Positions 1-7,710 of a stretch of 64,000 nucleotides of DNA are shown piece after piece (position 1 is the stretch's first letter; each line of letters begins with the position of its first letter). The position numbers and the translations under genes are program-made. The DNA is taken from positions 31,371 through 95,370 of IMG/VR virus record IMGVR_UViG_3300047509_000088, one strand, 5' to 3'. This stretch comes from a virus. The notes beneath the pieces are model-generated. The model was not told the origin of the DNA. It ran no database searches and saw only the letters and a list, made by a program, of their open reading frames with translations.

Positions 1-392
1 GACGGCGCCTCGAAGCCTTGATCGAACTGCCGGGCGATGATCATCTCCAGTTCGGGCGGAGACCAGTCCGGCCCCTTCAGGAGCTTGCCGTCCGCTCGAA
101 CTGGACCGCCGGCCTTGGTCATGTTGGACCTGTGGACCTCCGCGAAGATCGGCTCCAGGTCGAGTCCCCATGCCTCGCCTGCACCATATACGACATACAG
201 TAGGTCCGCGAGCGCGTCCGCGACCCCCACGACGTCTCCGCTGTCCGATGCTTCGCAGAACTCCTCCCACTCCTCAAGGATCAATCGCTTGCGGAGGGTG
301 CGGATGCCGGTCGTCGGGGCGGACGGGCGGTCGGCCGAGTAGGCGCCGATCAGACGGTGAAAGCTTCTGACCGAGGACTGTTCTTTGTTCAT
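1..392 (-). CDS. MazG-like nucleotide pyrophosphohydrolase, 3' end outside window
   Basis: An open frame starts at ATG 392 and runs off the left edge. The protein has the all-alpha NTP-PPase look: an acidic helix LEEWEEFCEA, then DALADLLYVVYGAGEAWGL, then IFAEVHRSNMTK and a KLLKGPDWSPPEL tail. In the MazG/PRA-PH family the E-E and D-A-L-A-D residues bind Mg2+ and hydrolyse non-canonical NTPs. Phages use such enzymes to clean nucleotide pools or lower alarmones. It starts 4 nt after the stop of the helicase gene, so it is probably the next gene of the same operon. The family call rests on motifs only. Confidence 0.7.
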   Translation of the reverse strand, partial: MNKEQSSVRSFHRLIGAYSADRPSAPTTGIRTLRKRLILEEWEEFCEASDSGDVVGVADALADLLYVVYGAGEAWGLDLEPIFAEVHRSNMTKAGGPVRADGKLLKGPDWSPPELEMIIARQFDQGFEAP

Positions 393-396
393 TTCG

Positions 397-3342
397 CTAA
401 ATCCTATACCCCTGATGCCCTTCCGCAATCCAGATGAGCGTCTTCTTGGCGCGGGTGGCGGCGACATAAAAGACCCGATTTTCGCCGTCTGGATTGTCGT
501 TATATTCCTGGTAGGTTCGGCGGGTCATACTAACTGAGGTGGCGACGTGGTCGGCCTCCTCGCCCTTGGCGCCGTGAATAGTCGAGATCTCCACTCGCGG
601 CTTCTCGGATAGACTAGCCAGACCGAACCGCTTGACAATCCGTTTGAGGTATTTCCGCTCATACGGCTCCATCCGGATTGCCTCAAGGGGATCATTCCAG
701 AGCTGTTCGGTTAGACGAGAAGAGGCGCCGGCCTTCATCAGGTCGGGAAGACCATACAGGTGCGACCACTGCGTCCTGTCCACTTCCCACTGATCGGGAT
801 AGATCTGGCGCATTAGTTGCTTGAGGCGGCCCTGTCGAACCAGCCGACCCGAATTGAGTTCGGCGGCAACCTTGATCGCCAAGCCTCGATCCCGAGTCGG
901 ATCGGGGATTCCCTGGCTGGACGTTCTGTCTTTGAACGGTATACCCCCCTCTACGAGCATCCCCCGGGCGACTTCGGCAAACACCCGATTCCTGACCAGG
1001 AGCAGCCACGAGTCATCCGCCGTCGCCGCGATCCTCTCGGCCAGCCCCATCCCCCCCTCCGGCTTGTCGGCCCAGCCGAACAGACGGTCGACCTCCCCGC
1101 CTTCGTAGTGGGGCTCGAAGCCGCCCGGGGCTCGCTCGGCAACGGGAACTCGATTGATGATCGACAATGCTTCGGCGTGAACGACGGACGGCAGCCGGTA
1201 TGAATGCGAGAGGTACATCTGGTGGCCGGGACGCTCCCAGACCTCAGACGGGATGGCGCCGCTGAAGGCAAAGATGCACTGATTCACATCACCAAAGGCC
1301 ATGAGATAGTCCGCGTCCTCTTTCCACATGTCGACTACCCGCCACTGACACGGCGTCAAGTCCTGGCAGTTCTTTACGAGGATTCCATTGGCGAAGAAGT
1401 TGTGGTTGTCCTCTACGTCGAGGCAATAAACTGACCCATCGAGTTGCGCTGCCTTCGACTGAAGTCGCGGGGCCCCGATGTTTTCCAGCTCAAGTCTGCT
1501 TGGCACTGGTCGCTGCATGTTCGAGGAAGAGGATGACCCAGCGCCTTCCTGGTAGTGCTGAACTGATCGCCACAGATCACGCAGATTCCGGTTATTGTCT
1601 CTAGTTTGGCGGGGTGGCGCAATCGAGATTGTGCCGTCATCAACCTGAATCGTGCTAGCTCGCATTCCCTGGAGTCGCAGATTCGCCACGTTCCGCGATT
1701 GCTGATTTGGCGTCCACAGATATCGCAGAATCGAGGTGGCGGCTCCATTTTGATCGTTACTTCCGGAAGGGTTGGCCTTAGATCGCCTCGAAGCTTGTAG
1801 ATGAGAGAGGGATGAATGTATGGTCGAAATCGCCTGCGCAATTCGTTGACGTAAGCTGAGGGAAAGTAGATCACCGGACCCTTCTTGGTTTCGTGGATGT
1901 GACATCCCAGCCCCATCGATATCAGATGATCCCGGACGAACTTCACCTCTTCGCGCGAACGACTGCTCACTGTTATACACATGCTTCTGTCGCGTGATGA
2001 TCCATCGTCCATGAACCAAACCGCCAAGGCCAGGTTGTCCACCCACGATAGGAGCTGAGGGGTGATAATCTTGGGGCCATTGGGTCGAGCTATTCGATGA
2101 ATCTCGGTGAAGACTGGATGGCTCTTGGTGGAGAAGCTGTAGACAGAGCCGCCGAAAGAGGTGGGGGATGGACCTCTTATGGGGGATGACCACCGAACCA
2201 GCATGTCGTGTTTCCACCGAAGGTATCCGAGTTGTGCTTGCCCCTGAACGAATCGAACTCGTGCGTTCCCCCGTGGACCGGGGCTCAAGCTGATCGAGGC
2301 GTCTCCAAGTAGCGATCCGACCACGATTGATCGCTCCGACGGTGAGAGCTTCTCCGAGGGGTCGTATGTTTTCACTGGTCAATTGTAGCACGCGGTCCAA
2401 GATCTGACACCGCTCCAGTGGAACGTATCCCTTTCCCAGTACGAGAAGAGGATGGTTGCCCGTGGCTGTGAGCGGTCCCGCCTGGTACAGCGAACGTCCG
2501 CGCAACGGATTCATATGCCAGCCAGTAACTCGTTTGGGTTCGATTGAATCGGTGGCGGGGTTGTAACTGAGGACCGATACTGACAGTCGGCGCTCGACGA
2601 TCTCTCGGATAGGCATCTGGCTGCCGTTCGCCAGCGTAACCATCGAATCACCGGGAAGGCACTCGTCAGTGAATATCCATTTGACGGGTGGGCGAAGGCG
2701 TTCGCGGAGGACAATTTCAAGCATGTCCGCGAAATCAAACAGGCCGGAGGATTGCTTCCACTCATGGTACGTATCCGAGAACTTCGCGGCGTCCCTCTCG
2801 CCCCAGGGGGTGTCCGTCGGATTCTTGAGGCGCATCATTCGAACTATCTCAGGGATGGTCTTGACCAGCGCCCGTCTAAGTTCTTCGGCGACGTAGCACC
2901 AGTCCCCGAAGGTGACAATCGATCCCACGGCATACGGATCGTCAACCGACCTTTGATTCAATACGCCCTGGAACTTGTAGCCAGACGACTCGCCGAACTC
3001 CCGGAGGCCGGACATGGTCACAACCTGCTCGGATCTGAGTTGAAGCAATTGAAAGCACGTCGAGTGAATCGTCCTGACCCAGGGCATCTCGTTATCGGTC
3101 AGACCGTATTCGGTTGACAGGCGGCGTCTTAGTTCCTGAGTAGCGTTTCGGGTGAAGGCGTTCACGAGCATTTGGTCGGACGGCAATCCCGCCTTGAGGT
3201 GGGCGTCGAGGATCACACCCAGGCTTCGCGTCTTGCCGCACCCGGGGCTTCCGTAGATCATCACCTCGCGGTCATTGTCGACTTCGCGGTGCAGCTTGAG
3301 ATCTGGAAGCAGCTCAAGCAGGCGGGCGGTCAGGGCGCTCAT
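397..3342 (-). CDS. UvrD/Rep-like superfamily 1 helicase interrupted by an intein
   Basis: The 981-residue precursor has Walker A GSPGCGKT (residues 31-38), a motif II split by an intein (FTDE / CQDL), motif III AFGDVNQCIFAFSGA, motif IV SHSYRLP, motif V STIHGAKGEEADHV and motif VI VFYVAATRAKK. SF1A helicases unwind DNA 3' to 5' in repair and replication. The intein is residues 228-658. Splicing would join E227 to C659 and restore the DExQD motif, so ATPase activity should depend on splicing. The mature protein would be about 550 residues. The ATG overlaps the stop of the upstream gene (ATGA). The helicase call is secure. Confidence 0.93.
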   Translation of the reverse strand: MSALTARLLELLPDLKLHREVDNDREVMIYGSPGCGKTRSLGVILDAHLKAGLPSDQMLVNAFTRNATQELRRRLSTEYGLTDNEMPWVRTIHSTCFQLLQLRSEQVVTMSGLREFGESSGYKFQGVLNQRSVDDPYAVGSIVTFGDWCYVAEELRRALVKTIPEIVRMMRLKNPTDTPWGERDAAKFSDTYHEWKQSSGLFDFADMLEIVLRERLRPPVKWIFTDECLPGDSMVTLANGSQMPIREIVERRLSVSVLSYNPATDSIEPKRVTGWHMNPLRGRSLYQAGPLTATGNHPLLVLGKGYVPLERCQILDRVLQLTSENIRPLGEALTVGAINRGRIATWRRLDQLEPRSTGERTSSIRSGASTTRIPSVETRHAGSVVIPHKRSIPHLFRRLCLQLLHQEPSSLHRDSSNSSTQWPQDYHPSAPIVGGQPGLGGLVHGRWIITRQKHVYNSEQSFARRGEVRPGSSDIDGAGMSHPRNQEGSGDLLSLSLRQRIAQAISTIHSSLSHLQASRRSKANPSGSNDQNGAATSILRYLWTPNQQSRNVANLRLQGMRASTIQVDDGTISIAPPRQTRDNNRNLRDLWRSVQHYQEGAGSSSSSNMQRPVPSRLELENIGAPRLQSKAAQLDGSVYCLDVEDNHNFFANGILVKNCQDLTPCQWRVVDMWKEDADYLMAFGDVNQCIFAFSGAIPSEVWERPGHQMYLSHSYRLPSVVHAEALSIINRVPVAERAPGGFEPHYEGGEVDRLFGWADKPEGGMGLAERIAATADDSWLLLVRNRVFAEVARGMLVEGGIPFKDRTSSQGIPDPTRDRGLAIKVAAELNSGRLVRQGRLKQLMRQIYPDQWEVDRTQWSHLYGLPDLMKAGASSRLTEQLWNDPLEAIRMEPYERKYLKRIVKRFGLASLSEKPRVEISTIHGAKGEEADHVATSVSMTRRTYQEYNDNPDGENRVFYVAATRAKKTLIWIAEGHQGYRI
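1369..2661 (-). other. Intein (431 codons) in helicase motif II
   Basis: The first intein residue is Cys of CLPGDSMVTLANG (block A). Block B contains TGNHPLLVLGKG. The C-terminal block is DVEDNHNFFANGILVKN followed by Cys +1 (blocks F and G, terminal Asn). These are standard Hint-domain self-splicing residues. Only about the first 95 and last 40 residues resemble an intein. The roughly 300 residues between are Arg/Ser/Gln-rich and look like a shadow translation, because the endonuclease there is read in another frame. Confidence 0.9.
1413..2375 (-). CDS. LAGLIDADG homing endonuclease nested out of frame inside the intein
   Basis: A 320-residue protein is read one nucleotide out of phase with the helicase/intein frame. 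Two LAGLIDADG motifs are visible: IVVGSLLGDASI (residues 17-28) and LALAVWFMDDGS (115-126), each with the acidic residue for metal binding. Two zinc-ribbon-like Cys clusters follow (C217/C220/C233/C238 and C265/C268/C287/C291), probably for DNA contact. The start is GTG 2375, two codons after an in-frame TGA. Its stop lies inside the C-terminal splicing block. It could make the double-strand break that spreads the intein. I see no clear ribosome site before the GTG, so it may be made as a separate protein or by frameshifting. Confidence 0.85.
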   Translation of the reverse strand: MKTYDPSEKLSPSERSIVVGSLLGDASISLSPGPRGNARVRFVQGQAQLGYLRWKHDMLVRWSSPIRGPSPTSFGGSVYSFSTKSHPVFTEIHRIARPNGPKIITPQLLSWVDNLALAVWFMDDGSSRDRSMCITVSSRSREEVKFVRDHLISMGLGCHIHETKKGPVIYFPSAYVNELRRRFRPYIHPSLIYKLRGDLRPTLPEVTIKMEPPPRFCDICGRQISNRGTWRICDSRECELARFRLMTAQSRLRHPAKLETITGICVICGDQFSTTRKALGHPLPRTCSDQCQADLSWKTSGPRDFSRRQRNSMGQFIAST

Positions 3343-3647
3343 CTTCCGTCCAGCACAGCCCGCTCGATCGCCTCCCAGCGTTCTACCTGAGTCGGCAGGT
3401 TCAGCTCATCAAACGATTCATCAGCCTGCCATCTCCGCCACAACATGTGATAGTACGGCATTCGCTCATACGGTTCCAGATCAGACCAACAGTCCTCGCA
3501 CAAAGGAAAGCAACCTCCCCCCTCCCGAGGATACGTGACGTGTCCGTGAACAAACGCCCAGGGCATCCCGCACCTCAAACACTGTCCGTAGCCGTGCGAG
3601 AACCACCGAGCGAAGGGTGCAAGTAATCGGCGGGTCCGGTAGGTCAC
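3339..3647 (-). CDS. Small zinc-binding protein, function unknown
   Basis: A 102-residue protein with CLRCG and CEDC pairs (about residues 22-55) spaced like a zinc ribbon, followed by a Tyr/Trp-rich helix. I chose GTG 3647 because it overlaps the upstream stop as GTGA, the usual junction here; a longer frame from 3725 would overlap the neighbour by 80 nt. Its stop overlaps the helicase start. No further function can be read. Confidence 0.65.
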   Translation of the reverse strand: MTYRTRRLLAPFARWFSHGYGQCLRCGMPWAFVHGHVTYPREGGGCFPLCEDCWSDLEPYERMPYYHMLWRRWQADESFDELNLPTQVERWEAIERAVLDGR

Positions 3648-3862
3648 CTTCCGCAGTCCATGCAGAGATGCAGATCCCGGAACCTGACGGCGCCCTGGAT
3701 CAGTAGGCCGTGAGCTTGGACCCATTCACGCGGCCAGGTTGGATGGGGGACCGCCTCGATATCGAGCGGCGGTGGCATCCAGGTCGGGCGGTTTCGGAGG
3801 TGGGGGCAGTCCGGCCTCAGATGGGCGGTCTTTGAGGTTCGATTAGCGAGCCAGACGATCAT
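3644..3862 (-). CDS. Small protein with Cys pair, unknown
   Basis: 72 residues starting MIVWLANRTSKTAHL. It has a C-x2-H-like CPHLR element and ends LCMDCGR, so it may bind a metal. It overlaps both neighbours by 4 bp (ATGA upstream, GTGA downstream), which supports this start and a shared transcript from the promoter at 4066-4094. Confidence 0.6.
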   Translation of the reverse strand: MIVWLANRTSKTAHLRPDCPHLRNRPTWMPPPLDIEAVPHPTWPREWVQAHGLLIQGAVRFRDLHLCMDCGR

Positions 3863-4059
3863 CTCCCGTACCGGACATACGCATAGATCCCGGCGCCGGG
3901 CAGGTAGTACCAGTCCGAGTCCAGTTGGGTCAAGGTTCGATAGTATCCTCCGAACTCGACCGCTTGTGCCTTGAGCTTGATGCGGTGTTTCGCCAGATCG
4001 AACAACCTGATGTCCAAAAACGTGAACGTCCCCCAGAATGCGAACATGATCCAGGTCAT
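3859..4059 (-). CDS. Small membrane protein, first gene of operon
   Basis: 66 residues. The first 20 (MTWIMFAFWGTFTFLDIRLF) form a likely membrane segment, followed by a soluble tail rich in Tyr. The ATG lies 6 nt downstream of a -10 element, so the mRNA may be leaderless. Not recognised. Confidence 0.6.
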   Translation of the reverse strand: MTWIMFAFWGTFTFLDIRLFDLAKHRIKLKAQAVEFGGYYRTLTQLDSDWYYLPGAGIYAYVRYGR

Positions 4060-4065
4060 CTGGCG

Positions 4066-4094
4066 AGGATATCACCTGGGAGCGTACAAGTCAA
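4066..4094 (-). promoter_or_regulatory. Sigma70-type promoter, predicted leaderless start
   Basis: On the minus strand TTGACT (4094-4089), a 17-nt spacer and TATCCT (4071-4066) preceded by TGA (extended -10). The next ATG (4059) is only 6 nt from the -10, so transcription should begin at or beside the start codon. The spacer shares TGTACGC with the promoter at 28736. Confidence 0.7.
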
Positions 4095-4117
4095 ACCCCG
4101 CCTAATCGATAGACCGT

Positions 4118-4726
4118 CTAGCTGGAAGATCGCGGCTGGATGCGCTCAACCCAGACAGCCGGCGGCTGGCCGGGTAAGGCGGTCAGTCGGGAGACACCAA
4201 GCAATCTTAATTTAGCCTTGTAGCGTTTCTTCGCTGCTTTGGCGCAGATTGAACACCATCGCTCACCGCTTGTTTTGCGTCGATCGAACGGATGACCTCT
4301 AGGGCAGACAGTTTTTCGAGCGTTGATAGCGGCCGGACCTTCTCCGCGAAGTGTATTCTCTCGTTCCGTGACCGGTTCCCCGCAGCAAGGATTGACACAC
4401 CACGGATTCCGACAGAGATGATCAAGGTCTAACCCAGTAGGGATCGGGCCAATCATTTTCTCGTAGAGGAATCTATGCAGCAGGACTTGTTTACCCTGAG
4501 ACGCAATGACAGCATAACGGTCATCGTTTGATCTCTTACTATTTGAGCGACTCTTACGAAGCCTCCAGCATCCGTTATTGAGAGGTTCGATCCTCGACAT
4601 TGCGCGATCAAAAGCAGAAGCCGATTGAGCCTCGCGTTGAACCCTCCTTCCAAAGGGAAGTTGGTGGCCGTTTACGAATCGTTTGCCCGGGTTCGGAGAT
4701 TCACCACACCCGCATTCACAGCTCAT
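4118..4726 (-). CDS. HNH endonuclease with a tail copied from its neighbour
   Basis: About 202 residues. An N-terminal CECGCGESPNPGKRFVNGHQ zinc-like element is followed by an HNH core (VLLHRFLYE, LDLDHLCRNPWCVNP, ERENTLRG) and a second Cys set (CPRGHPF, CSIC). The start used is the ATG that overlaps the stop of the upstream SLOG gene (ATGA); an upstream ATG 15 nt earlier is possible. The C-terminus LTALPGQPPAVWVERIQ closely matches the end of that upstream gene, VVALPGLPPQVWVERI. This suggests the HNH gene arrived with its own copy of the host gene end. It is probably a free-standing homing endonuclease. Confidence 0.8.
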   Translation of the reverse strand: MSCECGCGESPNPGKRFVNGHQLPFGRRVQREAQSASAFDRAMSRIEPLNNGCWRLRKSRSNSKRSNDDRYAVIASQGKQVLLHRFLYEKMIGPIPTGLDLDHLCRNPWCVNPCCGEPVTERENTLRGEGPAAINARKTVCPRGHPFDRRKTSGERWCSICAKAAKKRYKAKLRLLGVSRLTALPGQPPAVWVERIQPRSSS

Positions 4727-5214
4727 ATTCTTTCTACCCATACTTGGGGCGGAAGGCCAGGTAAGGCAACCACGACTTTGCCGGATAGCTTCATAGCTTT
4801 CCGGATTGTGTCGGCGGTTCCGTTTGACTCGCCGTTCCAAAACGCGACTATCACGTCAGACGCCAGGACGATTACGGTATTCCGCTCAAACAGGGTTCGG
4901 ACATATCGCTCACCCTGGGCGGTGACCTCGATAACGTCTCGGCGGTACGTCTGGGCCTTGAGGCGAGCTTCCCGGTCGACCCCCCGAGCGCCTCCAGATA
5001 TCACATATGCGTCGGGATGAAGCAGTTGTATGAGCTTGCCGACCCGGTCAAGCTCGGGATAGTTCCGCGAACCGACGATTCCCACCCGTCTGGCGTCCTT
5101 CAAAATGTCAATTGAGGTCTTGATCGAAAAACACCCCGCCTCGTCCGCGACCTCGGCGCCGACCTTGTTCATCGCCAGAGCGGGGTTGACCAATCCGGTA
5201 TTGACGTCGGTCAT
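4723..5214 (-). CDS. SLOG-domain (YspA/DprA-like) protein
   Basis: 163 residues. The Rossmann-like core has GIVGSRNYPELDRV, VISGGARGVDREARL, VIVAFWNGESNGTADT and a final VVVALPGLPPQVWV. This is the pattern of the SLOG superfamily (DUF2493/YspA, related to the DprA core and to LOG enzymes), which binds nucleotides or nucleotide-derived ligands. The start at 5214 overlaps the upstream stop by ATGA. The substrate cannot be read from sequence. Confidence 0.75.
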   Translation of the reverse strand: MTDVNTGLVNPALAMNKVGAEVADEAGCFSIKTSIDILKDARRVGIVGSRNYPELDRVGKLIQLLHPDAYVISGGARGVDREARLKAQTYRRDVIEVTAQGERYVRTLFERNTVIVLASDVIVAFWNGESNGTADTIRKAMKLSGKVVVALPGLPPQVWVERI

Positions 5215-5414
5215 GCTTTCCCATCTCTCAGGCGGATGATCTCTTGGTACATCTCTTCGATCAGATTTGCGCAGTCGAGCAGGTATTGACCGTCCCCTCG
5301 ACTGTACGGCGGATTCATCCATCGAACAATCAAAGCCCTGCGCCGGAGCCCTTCAATTGTGCGATGAACCTTCTTACCGAACCTGGCTGACCCCGGGGCT
5401 GGATACACGGTCAC
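5211..5414 (-). CDS. Small unknown protein
   Basis: 67 residues starting at GTG 5414, which overlaps the stop of the upstream nuclease gene (GTGA). It has a basic N-terminal half (KKVHRTIEGLRRRALIVRW), an NPPYSRG turn and an acidic C-terminal helix. No family recognised. Confidence 0.55.
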   Translation of the reverse strand: MTVYPAPGSARFGKKVHRTIEGLRRRALIVRWMNPPYSRGDGQYLLDCANLIEEMYQEIIRLRDGKA

Positions 5415-6283
5415 GCTATGTGATCCCCGGCCCCGAAAAAGCAGAAATACCACCATGGGCAGTATTTTTCATGGCATGATCGACTCGACGGTTTGGCCGG
5501 GAAAATGCCTGCCTCGACCTGGTCGACCTTTCGGCGAACGACGGCATCGATATATCGCTGTATCTTGCTCGGATCAAACGGGATCTCCCACTCCTGGATC
5601 TCATCCTTTCCGAACACTCGTGGTATGACCAGAAATTTGAAGGTCGGGATTCGATCGTAATGGGCGAAGTATGCACCCATATAGAGGTTGGCCTGGAGAT
5701 CGTATTTGTCCGGGTTGTCCCATGGCTCCGTCGTTGACTTGAGGTCCGCGATCAGGTCACCCTCACACTCAAGGTCCAATTTAGCCTCGAAAGCCCAACT
5801 GTCCCTCCAGCTCGACTTGGGCGTGAGCGGGACGAAGATCGAGTGCTCCGTCCTCAATATCCGGATGGAACCGTACTTCTTGATGTAGACGGGAATCTGG
5901 CGTTCGAGCCAGTACACCGCCACCTCGCGGCACCACAACTTGCCGTAGTTGCCTCTGGCTTTGCTGATTGAGCCGTCTTTGTTCAGGTCGGGTGGGTCAT
6001 CCCAGGTTAATGGGAACTTCTTTCGGTTCGGTGAGTTGATCTCTCGGTCGAGAAATGCAATTGCCGCCCGAACCGCTTCGGACGAATTGCGTGCCTCGCC
6101 CTTGTTGTGCGCCTCGATTCCGCGATGGATCGCTGAGCCGTAGATTACGAAGATCCCAATCCCGGAGCGGGGAATTCTTTGTCTGTGATAGGAGAGCGCC
6201 AGGTCACAGTCATGGTTGAGCTGGCTAAAGCTGATCGAATTGCCGACCGGCCGGCTGACGGTACGTTCTACGGTAAGTGGCAA
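5411..6283 (-). CDS. PD-(D/E)XK exonuclease, Cas4/RecB-like
   Basis: 290 residues starting at TTG 6283, 1 nt after the upstream stop. Family landmarks: SFSQLNHDCDLALSYHRQ at the start, GSAIHRGIEAH, a catalytic D...ExK pair (LECEGDLIADLKST), DLQANLYMGAYF, and a C-terminal Cys cluster SCHEKYCPWWYFC as in Fe-S Cas4/AddB nucleases. Such phage enzymes process DNA ends for recombination or replication. The fold call is strong; the substrate is not shown. Confidence 0.82.
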   Translation of the reverse strand: MPLTVERTVSRPVGNSISFSQLNHDCDLALSYHRQRIPRSGIGIFVIYGSAIHRGIEAHNKGEARNSSEAVRAAIAFLDREINSPNRKKFPLTWDDPPDLNKDGSISKARGNYGKLWCREVAVYWLERQIPVYIKKYGSIRILRTEHSIFVPLTPKSSWRDSWAFEAKLDLECEGDLIADLKSTTEPWDNPDKYDLQANLYMGAYFAHYDRIPTFKFLVIPRVFGKDEIQEWEIPFDPSKIQRYIDAVVRRKVDQVEAGIFPAKPSSRSCHEKYCPWWYFCFFGAGDHIA

Positions 6284-6284
6284 T

Positions 6285-6473
6285 TCAGCCTCGAAGCCAC
6301 CACTTCACCAGGCCGCGAAGTGTACCGTACACAAGCCGATAGTCCTCGCGGTCTGCGGACCCCACGTCAATACGCATCTCGCTGATTCGACGTTCATTCT
6401 CGGGGGTGCGCGGGAAGGACATCGCCATGATCTCGGCGATATACTCGGACTCGATGCGATGTTGATCTCTCAA
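6285..6473 (-). CDS. Small unknown protein
   Basis: 62 residues, charged and helical, from a TTG start; an internal ATG (IMAMSFPRTPENE) is an alternative. It directly precedes the Cas4-like nuclease and is probably cotranscribed with it. Confidence 0.45.
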   Translation of the reverse strand: MRDQHRIESEYIAEIMAMSFPRTPENERRISEMRIDVGSADREDYRLVYGTLRGLVKWWLRG

Positions 6474-6552
6474 ATTCGATTCTTCAGTCTAGCGGTTTGA
6501 GGGCTGCCGGCCGAGATGACCGGCAGCCCGTCACGTGGGGTGTGAAAGTCCT

Positions 6553-7380
6553 CTAGAAGGTGATCTTGGGGGCCGCCGGCTGACCAGCCGGCTGACCACC
6601 GGGTACCGGCGGGAGGGGTGGCGGGGCGGGGGGAGCGACCGGCGGCGGAGCGACGGCGGCGGCCGGAGGTGGTGGCGGGACGGGCGGTGCGGTGGGGATC
6701 GGGGCCCACTCGTACGCGGAGCCGTTCAGCCAGAGGCCGTGGCCGTTCTCGATCCTCTCGAAGGGCTGGCCGTTCGGCGCCAGGGGAACCGCAGCCTGGC
6801 CGTTCCCGGGGGTCGGGAGGGGTGGAGCCGCCTGGGTCGGCTGGACGGCCGCAGGCGGCGGCTGAGCGGCTTGAGGAGGCTGGAAGGCGGATGCAGCGGG
6901 TGCGCCGGGGGTCGCAATCGGAACCCCGACCTGGCCCGGGACGTACCTCGACCAGCCGATCGGCTTGAGGCGGAGCACCTCGGCATTCGGGTTGGCGTAG
7001 TTGCCGACGAATACGACCCGCTGCCCGACCAGGGCCTCCAGGTCGATCGCGTACGCCTGGTCGTCGGTGATCGGGCCGTAGATCGCCTCGACGAACTGCC
7101 GGAGCATCGACTTCTGACCGGACGTGGTGGCGGACATGGTGAGGTTCATGAAGACCATCAGTTGACCCGGGACGGCCTTCGGCATGTTCGTCAACGGGTC
7201 GGTGATCGTGATCTGACTGTACGGACCCTCGAACACCTTGAAGTGGATCTTGACCTGGTCGTTGCCGAACTTGGGTCCCTTGTCGGCCTTCGGGGCTTCG
7301 GCGACCTCGACCGGAAGTGGGGTCATCGGAGGCAGCGGCGGCCACTGTTCCCTCGCCTTCGGATTTGCCTTCAGCGGCAT
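6553..7380 (-). CDS. Proline-rich protein with a core shared with the gene at 27750
   Basis: 275 residues. Residues about 35-125 form a globular core (KIHFKVFEGPYSQITI, RQFVEAIYGPITDDQAYAID, LVGQRVVFVGNY). The C-terminal half is Pro/Ala-rich and disordered. The core matches the protein at 27750-28091 (RRLVEAVYGPMPDEQAWELD, LIGQEV), so they are paralogues. The layout of compact domain plus long tail resembles phage single-strand DNA-binding proteins, but that is a guess. An AAGGAG ribosome site supports ATG 7380. Confidence 0.65.
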   Translation of the reverse strand: MPLKANPKAREQWPPLPPMTPLPVEVAEAPKADKGPKFGNDQVKIHFKVFEGPYSQITITDPLTNMPKAVPGQLMVFMNLTMSATTSGQKSMLRQFVEAIYGPITDDQAYAIDLEALVGQRVVFVGNYANPNAEVLRLKPIGWSRYVPGQVGVPIATPGAPAASAFQPPQAAQPPPAAVQPTQAAPPLPTPGNGQAAVPLAPNGQPFERIENGHGLWLNGSAYEWAPIPTAPPVPPPPPAAAVAPPPVAPPAPPPLPPVPGGQPAGQPAAPKITF

Positions 7381-7426
7381 TAATTGTCTATCTCCTTGAA
7401 CTGACGAACAGACGGGTGGGCAAAGA

Positions 7427-7615
7427 TCAGACCAGCTCGACGAGCCCCTTCTCGATGATCTGGGTGACGGCGCGATGGATCTCACGGACGGCGTTGTCGT
7501 AGTTCACCGTGCCCTTCATCGGGACGAACTCCAGCAGTCGGCGGGCGGCGGTCTCCAGTTCGCGGTAGGACTGTCGCTCCGAATCGAGCCTGGCCCTGTC
7601 TGCGTCAGTCACCAT
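7427..7615 (-). CDS. Small helical protein, unknown
   Basis: 62 residues, highly charged and probably helical (MVTDADRARLDSERQSYREL). It ends about 45 nt before the Pro-rich gene. Its start region is overlapped by the membrane peptide gene upstream. Confidence 0.6.
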   Translation of the reverse strand: MVTDADRARLDSERQSYRELETAARRLLEFVPMKGTVNYDNAVREIHRAVTQIIEKGLVELV

Positions 7616-7697
7616 TGACGGCCCTCCCTTTGATTCTATGTGTGACGAACCAGATGACCGCCAGCGCGATCAGGAACTCGCGAAATAGCCGGTTCAT
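7605..7697 (-). CDS. 30-residue single-span membrane peptide
   Basis: ATG 7697 opens a 30-codon frame, MNRLFREFLIALAVIWFVTH and a basic tail, with one membrane helix. The stop overlaps the start of the next gene (AATGGTGACTGA). It is one of many such tiny genes here. Support comes from the membrane pattern and the junction only. Confidence 0.45.
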   Translation of the reverse strand: MNRLFREFLIALAVIWFVTHRIKGRAVNGD

Positions 7698-7710
7698 CAG
7701 ATCAGACGAC

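Noticed and set aside
692-1271. Other long frames overlapping the helicase
   Set aside because: Arg/Ser/Pro-rich translations with no domain, while the helicase motifs are clear in the chosen frame.
5411-6283. Cas4 as part of a CRISPR system
   Set aside because: Only the nuclease is present; stand-alone Cas4/RecB-like nucleases are common phage recombination genes.
6470-7345. 291-codon frame overlapping the Pro-rich gene
   Set aside because: Arg/Gly/Pro shadow. The frame ending at 6553 has a ribosome site and a paralogue at 27750.
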